NCBI GenBank assembly: GCA_019894665.1
Contig: JAGXOC010000003.1
Location: 29,158 to 73,475, forward strand
Length of the DNA: 44,318 nt
From: Candidatus Thorarchaeota archaeon
Lineage (GTDB): Archaea > Asgardarchaeota > Thorarchaeia > Thorarchaeales > Thorarchaeaceae
Direction: 5' to 3'
Position 1 is the first letter of the stretch; every line of letters begins with the position of its first letter. Shown in pieces: positions 23,176 to 31,430 of the stretch. A model generated the notes under the pieces. The model searched no databases and was not told where the DNA came from. It saw only the letters and a program-made list of their open reading frames with translations. Made by a program: the position numbers and the translations under genes.

Positions 23176-25986
23176 CTACATGTCACCTCCATATGGTGCA
23201 GCTTCTGCCCATGATGCATTCAGTGTTGCAGCAAGATTGATTCGAGATCCTAACACAGCCACAATTGCAATGAAGATTACAACTGAAACTACGAAGAATG
23301 CCAGTACTGTCACAATGGTTATCCATGGGAACACTGGAAATATCGATACAGGATATATAGCGGACCAGGAGGCCATTCCACTTCCAGATGTGCTTATCGT
23401 CGTGGTCAGGTACAATGGAGCGAAAACAAGAAGTACTACAAGACTGAATAACATTAGTACAAGCATTTCGGCTCCTTGCGCTTTTACGATTATTCCACGG
23501 CCCGCTCCATTTGAACGGAGCAAAGCTATTTCCCTTCTTCGAGCCCGCACACCCTCCAAGGCATATACTGCAAAGGCTCCTAATATAGTGCCAGTAGTCA
23601 GGACCGTCAACATTGTGTCCACAGATCTGTCCATATGGTAAGCTGTTTGTCCCAAGTATTCAGCAGTCCGTGTGCTGACTGAATCCCATAACTCATCATA
23701 GAGTACCTGCATACCCCCTTGTTCTATGAGTTCAGTTGCTATCAAGCTACCATTTGTCCCTTCAACGGTTTGAACGCAAAGGAAGGAATAGGTTTCATTC
23801 ACGATATTGATATGAGTACTAAGAAAATCACGATTAACTAAGACTCTTTGTTGCCCCACGACTTGAGAGAATCCATAATATGGATAGGGTGCCATTGGTG
23901 GTGGATACATGCCTTCATAATAATACCAAACATCCCTCTCAGGCATCTCAGGGATTGATGTGACAATTCCGAGGATTCTGAACGAAATAGGTATCGCATC
24001 TTCGTCAAGCTGTGTTGCACGAAGGATATCCCCAACCTCAAGGCTGTAATCATTGGCGATGTCTGATGATACTATAGCACCGTCTGGGACCGACTCAAGG
24101 GACTCTAACATATCCGCCATTTCTGAATTGTTCAATCGGTTTCCCATGTAGTGATAGCCAATATTTGCATATTCTCCGGGATTCACCGCAAGGAAAGTGT
24201 TACGTCCTTCATAGTTGCTGGTCAGGTACAAATCAATCTCTGATACTACTGTCCCAGACACGACTTGGTCATGAGCTGTAACATTAGTGATGAAAGCATC
24301 CCATTGAAGGAATTCTGATTCATCAAGTGCAAATGTTAGATCTGCGCCAACACTCAATCTGGCTTGGTATTCATTGGTCACCGGTAAAGATGCATCGACA
24401 ATCGCGCTGTTCCATGAAAGACAGATTGCTAGAACAAGCACCATGGCTGCTGCCCCTCCTGATGATGCTCCTTTTCCAATCCTACGAATTCCTATGGATG
24501 CAGAGAGTTGCCCTACCACTCTTGCCATATATTTTGAAATAGCGTTTGATCCTCGCCTGAGCATCTTGATGGAAAGACTTGCTACTCCAAGGAACAGGGG
24601 GAATGGAAGAATCGGTAAGATAAGACCAAGGATTGGATTACTAGTAACTGCAAACCCTCCGGTTATCAGAGCCATTAGAAGTAAACCGGCAATAAGGACA
24701 ACAATTAGATCCCATCTAATGAAATTGAACCCTCTCACTATCTTAGCAATCTTGCCTGTTTTCTCATCAACTGATCGTTTTGTTGAGTAGATTATGCGAT
24801 ATCCTCCTAGAGTCAGTAGGGGCAAGGCAATTCCTACTACCACTGACATTATCAGTGACTCAAGAGAGATAAGGAGTGGTTCAGAAAATATTAACGCGAA
24901 ATCGAAATAGAAGAATCCAGTGGCTGATATTGCCACCCTACTCACTCCAATCCCAACAAGGATTCCTAGTATAGTTGAGAGAATTGAAAGGACTATAATT
25001 TCTCTGTTTACAATCTTATCCAAGTCTCCCTTAGATGCTCCCCTTGAGAACAACATTGTTGATTCGTATCTTCTTTCATTCACATTATGCCGAATTGCTA
25101 GGAATGTGACAAGCACTATAAGAACAATGATGCCTGAAGATCTGAATAGCTGAGTCATTCTTGCAGCCTGAATCCAATACATGTATTGGTAGATAGCATC
25201 TGCAATACTATTTGATACCCAGTAACTAGACTGCCATGGATTCAGGGGGTCATAGAAGGGATCAACTTCCAAGATTGCTTGGCTTATCCCCGTGACAAAT
25301 GCAAGTGAACCTCCTGCATCGAATGGTGATATCCTAGTTCTATCTATGTTGATGTAGATCCTGTATTCGATAGATTCTATAGCATCCGGAACCACAATTG
25401 CTATGCTTTCCAAATCCCATATGTACTGACTGTAAGTTTCTTCTCCGCCTTGGTGGTAAATCCCGATAACTTCTACTTCCTGTAGAGATTCGCCCCAATA
25501 CATTGAAAAATTAAGAACATCTCCAATGTTGATATCATAGTATTCCGCAAGATAATCGATTATGGCAATTTGTGATGTATTCGTGCTAGGGACTTCACCT
25601 GCAACAAGAATAATGTATCCTGGGAATGTCTCATTAAACTCTTGAGACGGTGCAATGATATTTCCATCGATTCCTTCTATATACCATCCCCAGGTTTCAT
25701 TGACCCAAAATTCCAGAACCCCATAGCTCCTTCGAAGGGCCGCAGCTTCAGTTACACCATCTACGTCCCTGATTTCACCAACATGATTTTCTATACCTTG
25801 ACCCTCAGCATATAATGGGATATGGGGAACTACTTCCATATTATTGTCCCACTGGTGGATTGAGAAAGAATCAACGTAAACGGTGATTCCCATTGCCATT
25901 GCTGAAGCAAGAAGAAAACAAAGTAGTGTGACTCCTTTACGTCTTACACTGTGAAATGCCTCGTAACCAGTGGGTACAGCGGCCAT
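23176..25986 (-). CDS. FtsX/MacB-type ABC permease, large (first)
   Basis: A 936-residue paralogue of the following permease with the same plan: one N-terminal helix, a first outer domain (about 40-280), helices from about 285, a second outer domain (about 560-780) and three C-terminal helices. The coupling segments ERRYESTMLFSRGASKGDL and RRREIALLRSNGAGRGIIV are clear. It lies 15 bases after the first ATPase. Two unequal permeases with two ATPases suggest a heteromeric transporter or mechanotransmission complex, not a simple importer; no substrate-binding lipoprotein is present. Confidence 0.85.
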   Translation of the reverse strand: MAAVPTGYEAFHSVRRKGVTLLCFLLASAMAMGITVYVDSFSIHQWDNNMEVVPHIPLYAEGQGIENHVGEIRDVDGVTEAAALRRSYGVLEFWVNETWGWYIEGIDGNIIAPSQEFNETFPGYIILVAGEVPSTNTSQIAIIDYLAEYYDINIGDVLNFSMYWGESLQEVEVIGIYHQGGEETYSQYIWDLESIAIVVPDAIESIEYRIYINIDRTRISPFDAGGSLAFVTGISQAILEVDPFYDPLNPWQSSYWVSNSIADAIYQYMYWIQAARMTQLFRSSGIIVLIVLVTFLAIRHNVNERRYESTMLFSRGASKGDLDKIVNREIIVLSILSTILGILVGIGVSRVAISATGFFYFDFALIFSEPLLISLESLIMSVVVGIALPLLTLGGYRIIYSTKRSVDEKTGKIAKIVRGFNFIRWDLIVVLIAGLLLMALITGGFAVTSNPILGLILPILPFPLFLGVASLSIKMLRRGSNAISKYMARVVGQLSASIGIRRIGKGASSGGAAAMVLVLAICLSWNSAIVDASLPVTNEYQARLSVGADLTFALDESEFLQWDAFITNVTAHDQVVSGTVVSEIDLYLTSNYEGRNTFLAVNPGEYANIGYHYMGNRLNNSEMADMLESLESVPDGAIVSSDIANDYSLEVGDILRATQLDEDAIPISFRILGIVTSIPEMPERDVWYYYEGMYPPPMAPYPYYGFSQVVGQQRVLVNRDFLSTHINIVNETYSFLCVQTVEGTNGSLIATELIEQGGMQVLYDELWDSVSTRTAEYLGQTAYHMDRSVDTMLTVLTTGTILGAFAVYALEGVRARRREIALLRSNGAGRGIIVKAQGAEMLVLMLFSLVVLLVFAPLYLTTTISTSGSGMASWSAIYPVSIFPVFPWITIVTVLAFFVVSVVIFIAIVAVLGSRINLAATLNASWAEAAPYGGDM

Positions 25987-26001
25987 ATTCTTATGCCTCC
26001 A

Positions 26002-26700
26002 TCATGGATTCTCTATCAGTCCATCGCGCATCCTGTAAATATGATCCATCTTCTCTCCAACCTCTGGATCATGAGTCACAGTGATCAACGTACCTCCCTC
26101 ACCTTTGGTCAAGGACACTAGAATATCCAGGATCTCTTTTCCAGTGTTATAGTCCAAGTCCCCGGTGGGCTCGTCCGCCAAGACTATGACAGAGCTCGAC
26201 GTGCCTGGAGGTTTAGCTAGTGCTCTCGCGATTGCGATGCGTTGCTGTTCTCCTCCTGAAAGCTCGTCCGGTCGGTGCTCAGCTCTCTCTGTCAAACCTA
26301 CAAGTGATAATAGATGGTCAACACGTTCTTTTCTGGCGTCTTCCTCTATGCCACCAATGAGCAGTGGGAGTTCCACGTTCTCATAGGCAGTAAGAACAGG
26401 TAGTAGATTGAAAAATTGAAACACGTAACTGATCTTGTTCCGGCGAACTTTCGTGAGCTCGCCCTCACCCATATTGGTGATATCAACACCATCAAGCACT
26501 ACACTTCCATGTGTCGGTCGATCGAGTGCACCCATCAGATTCAAAAGTGTAGTTTTTCCGGATCCCGAAGGACCCATGATACCAATGGCACTACCTTTCT
26601 TAATCTGAAGTGACACTCCTCTCAACGCATGAACTTGTATCTCACCCATGTTGTAAACTCGGGACACTTCATTGAGATCAACAATTACGTCGTTGTTCAA
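26002..26700 (-). CDS. ABC transporter ATPase, LolD/MacB/FtsE class
   Basis: A 232-residue ATPase with canonical motifs: Walker A GPSGSGKTT, signature LSGGEQQR, Walker B VIVLADEPTGDLD and switch His in THD. It is the first gene of the minus-strand operon, with the large permeases directly after it. The frame opens at TTG 26715, but TTG 26700 has GGAG nine bases upstream and gives MNNDVIVDLNEVSRVY, which fits the family start, so I prefer it. Unlike the second ATPase of the operon it has no extra C-terminal domain. Confidence 0.9.
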   Translation of the reverse strand: MNNDVIVDLNEVSRVYNMGEIQVHALRGVSLQIKKGSAIGIMGPSGSGKTTLLNLMGALDRPTHGSVVLDGVDITNMGEGELTKVRRNKISYVFQFFNLLPVLTAYENVELPLLIGGIEEDARKERVDHLLSLVGLTERAEHRPDELSGGEQQRIAIARALAKPPGTSSSVIVLADEPTGDLDYNTGKEILDILVSLTKGEGGTLITVTHDPEVGEKMDHIYRMRDGLIENP

Positions 26701-26930
26701 CGCTACCCACTCCAAAGCTTTTCTCGCGCTATAGATGAGCTGAGTGTGAAGGCTAATAAGTTACTCCTTCGAAGTACGAAGAATTGTACTACTATCAGCT
26801 AACTAAACATGAGCTGCGCACATATAACTAGTAATTAACGTAACTGATGCCCAAACTTAGTATAGCATGAATAGCTTTAAGACTACTCATGACATATCTA
26901 CTCATAGAATAGTTAGAGGAGCGATTGACA
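26701..26930. other. divergent intergenic region of the ABC operon
   Basis: This 230-base A/T-rich stretch must hold the promoters of the minus-strand ABC operon and the plus-strand membrane protein. A small inverted pair, AGTAC (26773-26777) and GTACT (26786-26790), lies about 75-90 bases upstream of the ATPase start, and CTTTAA (26875-26880) is a possible TATA element for the plus-strand gene. I see no gene or RNA in it. Confidence 0.35.
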
Positions 26931-27572
26931 TTGTCTGACGAGATAATGGCGCGTAAGTACGAATTCTTCAGTTGGCAAGGATTCACCGTAGGCGCTGTCG
27001 TTATGGTCTTCTCATTAATTGTCCAATCATTAATCAGCTTCAACGTAGTGTGGACTCAACATGCTGTAGACTATGCTCTTTTCATTGCTTTCTCGTCGAT
27101 TGTAGTTGGAATTGCATCTGGAGGAGTCCTGGTCTATCTCTTTCCACCTGATCAAGATGTGATTGGAATTGCAGGTCTTGGTAGTGATGACTTCACTCAA
27201 CACCTTTCATTGATTCTAGTCATTCTTGCCCTCGTACAACCAATCTTCACTGGATTTGTATTCTTCTACGAGTACTTCAGTGTAGACCCGCTAATCTTCA
27301 TCTGGGTATTGCTTGGATTCGCAGCACCGAGCCTTGGTCTGACAACAGCAATGTTCGAAAGGTCTCGCGCAATCGGAGCAGATTTGAGAGTCTACTTTGC
27401 AGTTCATGAAAAACTTGACATGGCAAGTCTTGATTGGCTACATGCAATTGGTCCTCGCACAGCCACATATAGAATGGGTATGTTAGAGAGTGCTGCCCGG
27501 AGAGTTGGGGGACTGAAAATCACAGGTCATGAGATTGTCAGAGAAAGCAAACAATTTGCAGTTAATCCGTAG
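26931..27572 (+). CDS. four-helix membrane protein, unknown
   Basis: A 213-residue protein with four hydrophobic segments (about residues 15-33, 45-67, 85-107 and 112-135 of this start) followed by a soluble C-terminal part of about 75 residues with a small amphipathic pattern. I do not recognise it. The frame opens at TTG 26925, but the Shine-Dalgarno AGAGGAG is then too close; TTG 26931 has proper spacing. It is divergent from the ABC operon and converges with the zinc-finger gene, two bases away. Confidence 0.65.
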   Translation: MSDEIMARKYEFFSWQGFTVGAVVMVFSLIVQSLISFNVVWTQHAVDYALFIAFSSIVVGIASGGVLVYLFPPDQDVIGIAGLGSDDFTQHLSLILVILALVQPIFTGFVFFYEYFSVDPLIFIWVLLGFAAPSLGLTTAMFERSRAIGADLRVYFAVHEKLDMASLDWLHAIGPRTATYRMGMLESAARRVGGLKITGHEIVRESKQFAVNP

Positions 27573-27574
27573 TA

Positions 27575-27892
27575 TCAGTCAGCGTGCTTTCCTCTCATAT
27601 GAACTTCTAAGCCAACGTCATTCCACGCAACCCAGGTACATTTCAGGCAACTGTAGGATGTGCTTCCAGTGCCGAAGCGTGGCGAGGACCTCTCCTCAAG
27701 CTCATAGATTGTTCCACCATAGCCGCTTCTTTTCTTAGATGTGATCTTGAACCTCTTCTTGAAGCAATCAGAACAAATACAGAGGTTTTTTCTTGTGTCA
27801 TTTGTAAAGTTGTCTTCCAGCGTCGTAGCTGGTTTGATTGGGTCTAATTCTTTTCCACAGCTTTCACAGAAATCTACCGATGTAACCACCAC
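27575..27892 (-). CDS. small zinc-binding protein with C2H2 finger
   Basis: A 105-residue protein with two candidate zinc sites. The N-terminal one is Cys9-x2-Cys12 with Cys38, Cys40 and Cys43. The C-terminal one is Cys82-x2-Cys85-x12-His98-x4-His103, a classical C2H2 finger spacing. Between them is a basic segment, KKRFKITSKKRSGYGG. A role in binding nucleic acid or in protein contacts is plausible; the target is unknown. A good TATA box lies 45 bases upstream. Confidence 0.7.
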   Translation of the reverse strand: MVVTSVDFCESCGKELDPIKPATTLEDNFTNDTRKNLCICSDCFKKRFKITSKKRSGYGGTIYELEERSSPRFGTGSTSYSCLKCTWVAWNDVGLEVHMRGKHAD

Positions 27893-27935
27893 GTTCTGAG
27901 TTCAGGTCATCCAGGTTTACAGGTTCAATCAATTT

Positions 27936-27946
27936 GTATATAGGTT
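27936..27946 (-). promoter_or_regulatory. TATA box of the zinc-finger gene
   Basis: On the minus strand CCTATATACAA is centred about 48 bases before the ATG at 27892. A start about 25 bases downstream gives a leader of roughly 20 bases. The only other gene nearby is the minus-strand GTPase, which ends before it. Confidence 0.5.
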
Positions 27947-28006
27947 GACCACTGTAAGAATTCTCTAAGATATAAGTTCCTATTAGTCCACTAAAGTAAA
28001 CTCATG

Positions 28007-29326
28007 TTACAAGGAATTTTCGAATAACTGAGCCGCAGTCGTAAAGACTTCTTCGACACGTTCCTCTGTGACACAAGATGTTTCAATGAATGCAACCGGG
28101 TGAAGAACGTTGTCTTTCCCAAATCGTTGCGCTAGTTCTTCGGCAAACTTGAAACCCTCATTGTAACCAACTGGCTCATCGCCGGAATCCTCACCAGTTT
28201 CAGTTCGAAGGTCAATCTTGTTGGATACAATCACAATAGGTGGCATCTGTTCAGTTGACAAAGTTGCCTCTCTAAGCCAGAAATCTATACTCTCGAAACT
28301 CCATCTATCTGATGCGGAGTATACTATGATCAATACTTGTGAATCCTTGTAGAATTCCTTCCTCTGTACCTTTGCCCTGACCGCAAGGTCAAATGACCAT
28401 ACTCTCATATCAATACGGTGATTGGCACCTTCAATAATCCGACCGAAGATGTGGTCCGAAAAAGTCTCATCTTCTAATATGATTGGTACAATGTTTACCT
28501 TTGCCTTGAGACTTTCTTTGCCGACTCCATCCTCACCCAATAACAAACCCTTGCATTCAACTATGGGTTTTATCTGATGGGCTGGCGTCACTTGAGGTTC
28601 CGACTCTTCTTCAGGTTGTTCCTCTACTTCATCTGTTTCCGCAACAAATTCGGTAATTTCAGAATCTACCTCTTCAGATACTTCTGGAACTTCTTCTTCA
28701 GGTGTGTCAACATCACCGACTCTTGCGAAAGATCTTCCTGAGGCAACAATCTCGTCACTTCCTGCAAGATTGATGCTTATCTCAACCTTCTTCTCAACTG
28801 GTTTCTCTATTGGTTTCTCTTTAGGTGCACCCGTCATGAACGAATCGCTCAAAGCTTCAACAGCATGGAGGGCATCTGCGATATCATCGAAATCCTCTAC
28901 TGTGATCTCACCTTTCTCGTCGGCACTGACTCCTGGACTTTCCACAAAGGTCGCTGCTTGCTCAGGTTTTCTTCTAAGGAAACTTCTCTTCTTCTTCTCA
29001 GATTGTTCAGGCTCATCTTCGGGACCTGGTTCTTCAACATCTGGTTCAACAGGAACAGGTAATGGTTCAGGCTCTCTAGGTGTTTCAAGAACTTCTTCTT
29101 TCAACACTCTTCTTGCCTTGGGAAGACCGATACGGTCCAGAATATCTTCGAGCACTCCTGGAGCTAACCTCTTTCCAAGATAGCGGAGATACTTTTGCAG
29201 CTCTAGAGATACATCTTCAAAGGATCTCTCTTTGAGAGGGATTTTCTTTTTCACCATCCCTTTATCACGAACCTCAACATATGTCGGATTGAGAGTGAGT
29301 GATATGGTTGTACCCGGGATTATCAT
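28007..29326 (-). CDS. Ras-like small GTPase domain with long acidic N-terminal region
   Basis: A 439-residue protein. Residues 1-80 form a small basic domain, 80-255 are a Pro/Glu-rich and probably disordered linker, and 256-439 form a Ras/Rab-like G domain. The P-loop is GEDGVGKES (264-272), in which Glu271 replaces the Ser/Thr that normally binds magnesium after the Lys. The usual DTAG is replaced by VWSFDLA. NKID (369-372) and ETSC (415-418) keep guanine recognition. Switch and catalytic residues are therefore altered, so it may bind GTP weakly or without hydrolysis. Such GTPases are abundant in Asgard archaea. It is divergent from the PRTase gene. Confidence 0.85.
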   Translation of the reverse strand: MIIPGTTISLTLNPTYVEVRDKGMVKKKIPLKERSFEDVSLELQKYLRYLGKRLAPGVLEDILDRIGLPKARRVLKEEVLETPREPEPLPVPVEPDVEEPGPEDEPEQSEKKKRSFLRRKPEQAATFVESPGVSADEKGEITVEDFDDIADALHAVEALSDSFMTGAPKEKPIEKPVEKKVEISINLAGSDEIVASGRSFARVGDVDTPEEEVPEVSEEVDSEITEFVAETDEVEEQPEEESEPQVTPAHQIKPIVECKGLLLGEDGVGKESLKAKVNIVPIILEDETFSDHIFGRIIEGANHRIDMRVWSFDLAVRAKVQRKEFYKDSQVLIIVYSASDRWSFESIDFWLREATLSTEQMPPIVIVSNKIDLRTETGEDSGDEPVGYNEGFKFAEELAQRFGKDNVLHPVAFIETSCVTEERVEEVFTTAAQLFENSL

Positions 29327-29485
29327 TGCCGCTCGATGCCTCCTCGCTGAGCATCAACAATTGTTTGTTGTTGTATCTTAACTGTTTCGTGTGCAGGTAC
29401 CATCATGACCATGATTCTTCATTACAATTGGTGATACAGAAAGAATAAAATCTTACTAGTAGATATCTCCGATAGAGTTGAAACA

Positions 29486-30046
29486 ATGGTGGATGTGGAT
29501 TTTACCGAATACGTTGAAGTAATCAAAGATTGGCCCGAGCCAGGGAAAGCTGTGTGCGACATAAGCAGGATTCTAGAACACCCCAATATCTTTCATGAGG
29601 CTGTTGTCGCCCTGGCAAAGCCTCTTCTAGAAGTTCGCCCTAACAAGGTAATAGGAATTGAACAACGAGGTTTGGCACTCGGGAGTGCTATTGCATACTA
29701 CCTTGGATGTGGTATCGTTCCTGCTCGTTCGATTGCCTACATGCCTGAGGATTATGAGCGACCTATTGAATACCTCCCCTCTACCAAGTTCGCTGATCAA
29801 CGTCTTGCCATAGTTTCTGAATCTATTGATGCTGGTGACCGTGTAGCAATTGTTGACGACTGGTTGATTCAAGGAACATCCGTCCTGGCAGTATCAAAGG
29901 TTGTTGAGAAATTGGGAGCACAGATAGTAGGCGTTGCTTGTGTGATAAATAACATGAGTGAGACTCGTAGGAAGCTACTTGGTCGTCCAGAAGTTCATTC
30001 CCTGATTGAGAATCTCCAAACTGATATCCTGCATCCTACGGAATAG
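29486..30046 (+). CDS. adenine phosphoribosyltransferase-like protein
   Basis: A 186-residue type I phosphoribosyltransferase fold. DWPEPGKAVCDISRIL (15-30) matches the APRT opening, VIGIEQRGLALGSAIAYYL corresponds to the conserved GIexRGf block, and VAIVDDWLIQGTS (120-132) is the PRPP loop. The PRPP loop differs from the usual DDvlaTGGT in having IQGTS, so activity on adenine is uncertain; another purine base or a binding role is possible. It has its own promoter region opposite the GTPase gene and ends at a hairpin shared with the convergent reductase. Confidence 0.78.
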   Translation: MVDVDFTEYVEVIKDWPEPGKAVCDISRILEHPNIFHEAVVALAKPLLEVRPNKVIGIEQRGLALGSAIAYYLGCGIVPARSIAYMPEDYERPIEYLPSTKFADQRLAIVSESIDAGDRVAIVDDWLIQGTSVLAVSKVVEKLGAQIVGVACVINNMSETRRKLLGRPEVHSLIENLQTDILHPTE

Positions 30047-30065
30047 AGCTGATGATAGAAAGAGT

Positions 30066-30093
30066 GACCGGAGGGGATTTACGCCATCCGGTT
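30066..30093. terminator. terminator-like hairpin followed by T-rich tract
   Basis: GACCGGA (30066-30072) pairs with TCCGGTT (30087-30093), including one G-T pair, around a 14-base loop. The plus strand then reads TCGTTTCTGTTCTATTG. It lies between the convergent PRTase and reductase genes. Confidence 0.5.
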
Positions 30094-30132
30094 CGTTTCT
30101 GTTCTATTGTTCATGAAGCTCCAACAACGAAA

Positions 30133-31329
30133 TTACAATCTTAGAGCTTCACGAAGACAGACCTTTAGAGTGCGCAAAGCAAGTTGTTTTACATCCAAGT
30201 CGCCATCAGAGGATTCTGCCATCGATTCAGATACTATTTCTTGGATCTTCTCATCCTTACTCCCTATATGAAAGAGAAGGTCAGTGAACGGACTAGTGAA
30301 GATCTTCTGAGCAAGAAGTTGATTTCGAAATTCATCACCAAAATGTGACTGCCAGAGATGTTGATACTTGCTCAATGTGACCGCATCAAGAGAGTTATTT
30401 TCTAATGCGCTTGCGACGACGTGCGCAGCAAAGCGAGCGGCTTTCATCGCATACGCGATGCCTCCTCCCGTAAGTGGACTGACATGACCCGCAGAGTCGC
30501 CCAGCAGGATACAGCGATCAGCAACTGTCTGTTTGATTGGACCCGCAGTTGGAACTAGAGCCCCCTCCGCTCCCGATAGGTCTGAGGTTTGAGGTAGCAA
30601 GTCCTTCATCTTGAGAAACCGCACGAAGGCATCGAACTTTGATGGTAATCCCTGGGCATGAGTTCCCACAATACCAAGTCCAACATTTATCGTATCCTCC
30701 TTTGGGAAAATCCATCCGTACCCCGGTTGACCTCCAAGGTTTGCGAAGAAGTGGTACTTTAAGTCATCAGTATAGCGGTCAAGGATATCCTGTGTTGAAG
30801 CTGGAACTTCGCATACTCTGCAAGCCGATATGCTTGAGCTTGGCCATCTCTTATTTAACTGGGTTTCCCGAGCTACCATGCTAGTAACCCCATCTGCACC
30901 AATGACTACTTTTCCTTGAACTGATTTTCCTCCAGCAAGGTCAATAGTGACACAATCATCGTGGATAATTACCTTCTTTGCTCTTCTACCATTTAGCGGC
31001 AATGAACCCGCTGAAACTGCCTCCTCAAACAAGACATTGTCAAAATCAGCGCGGAGTGTGACGGCCATATCGACCTTGCCTTCAAGGACTACCTGCCTAT
31101 TTGGAGAGTGAATCACTCCTACCTTCGCTACTCCCTTCATAAAATCGGGAGCCCTAGGTTTCAGATATGCAAACTCATCAATGATGGTCCGGGAGAATCC
31201 TCCCCCACATGGTTTGTCTCGTGGGAATGTATCCTTGTCAATCATGCAGACATCAAGTCCTAGCTTCGCCATAGATCGTGATACTGTAGCTCCACCAGGT
31301 CCTGCTCCAATCACAACGACATCGTACAT
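30133..31329 (-). CDS. geranylgeranyl reductase family FAD protein
   Basis: A 398-residue flavoprotein of the GGR family, which saturates isoprenoid chains, including archaeal membrane lipids. VVVIGAGPGGATVSRSMAK holds the FAD-binding GxGxxG; DKPCGGGFS contains the PCGGG active-site motif; YGWIFPK and GDSAGHVSPLTGGGI are further family blocks. The frame reaches a TTG at 31359, but ATG 31329 begins exactly at the first beta strand and is preferred. Most archaea carry several paralogues, so whether this one makes saturated ether lipids or another isoprenoid is open. Confidence 0.88.
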   Translation of the reverse strand: MYDVVVIGAGPGGATVSRSMAKLGLDVCMIDKDTFPRDKPCGGGFSRTIIDEFAYLKPRAPDFMKGVAKVGVIHSPNRQVVLEGKVDMAVTLRADFDNVLFEEAVSAGSLPLNGRRAKKVIIHDDCVTIDLAGGKSVQGKVVIGADGVTSMVARETQLNKRWPSSSISACRVCEVPASTQDILDRYTDDLKYHFFANLGGQPGYGWIFPKEDTINVGLGIVGTHAQGLPSKFDAFVRFLKMKDLLPQTSDLSGAEGALVPTAGPIKQTVADRCILLGDSAGHVSPLTGGGIAYAMKAARFAAHVVASALENNSLDAVTLSKYQHLWQSHFGDEFRNQLLAQKIFTSPFTDLLFHIGSKDEKIQEIVSESMAESSDGDLDVKQLALRTLKVCLREALRL

Positions 31330-31430
31330 ACTTGATAACCACTCACGTTGCGAAGCCAATGCAACATCATCTTAAAGGTTGAGCCCATCAACCTTATCTG
31401 TGTCCCAGTTTGAAACCAGAGGGTGTACAA

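Noticed and set aside
24374-24790. A 138-residue plus-strand frame inside the first permease
   Set aside because: It is antisense to membrane-helix codons of the permease, whose FtsX pattern is continuous through this region.
28704-29183. A 159-residue Ser-rich plus-strand frame
   Set aside because: It is antisense to the Glu/Pro-rich linker of the GTPase-domain protein; its Ser runs are the complement of Glu/Lys codons.
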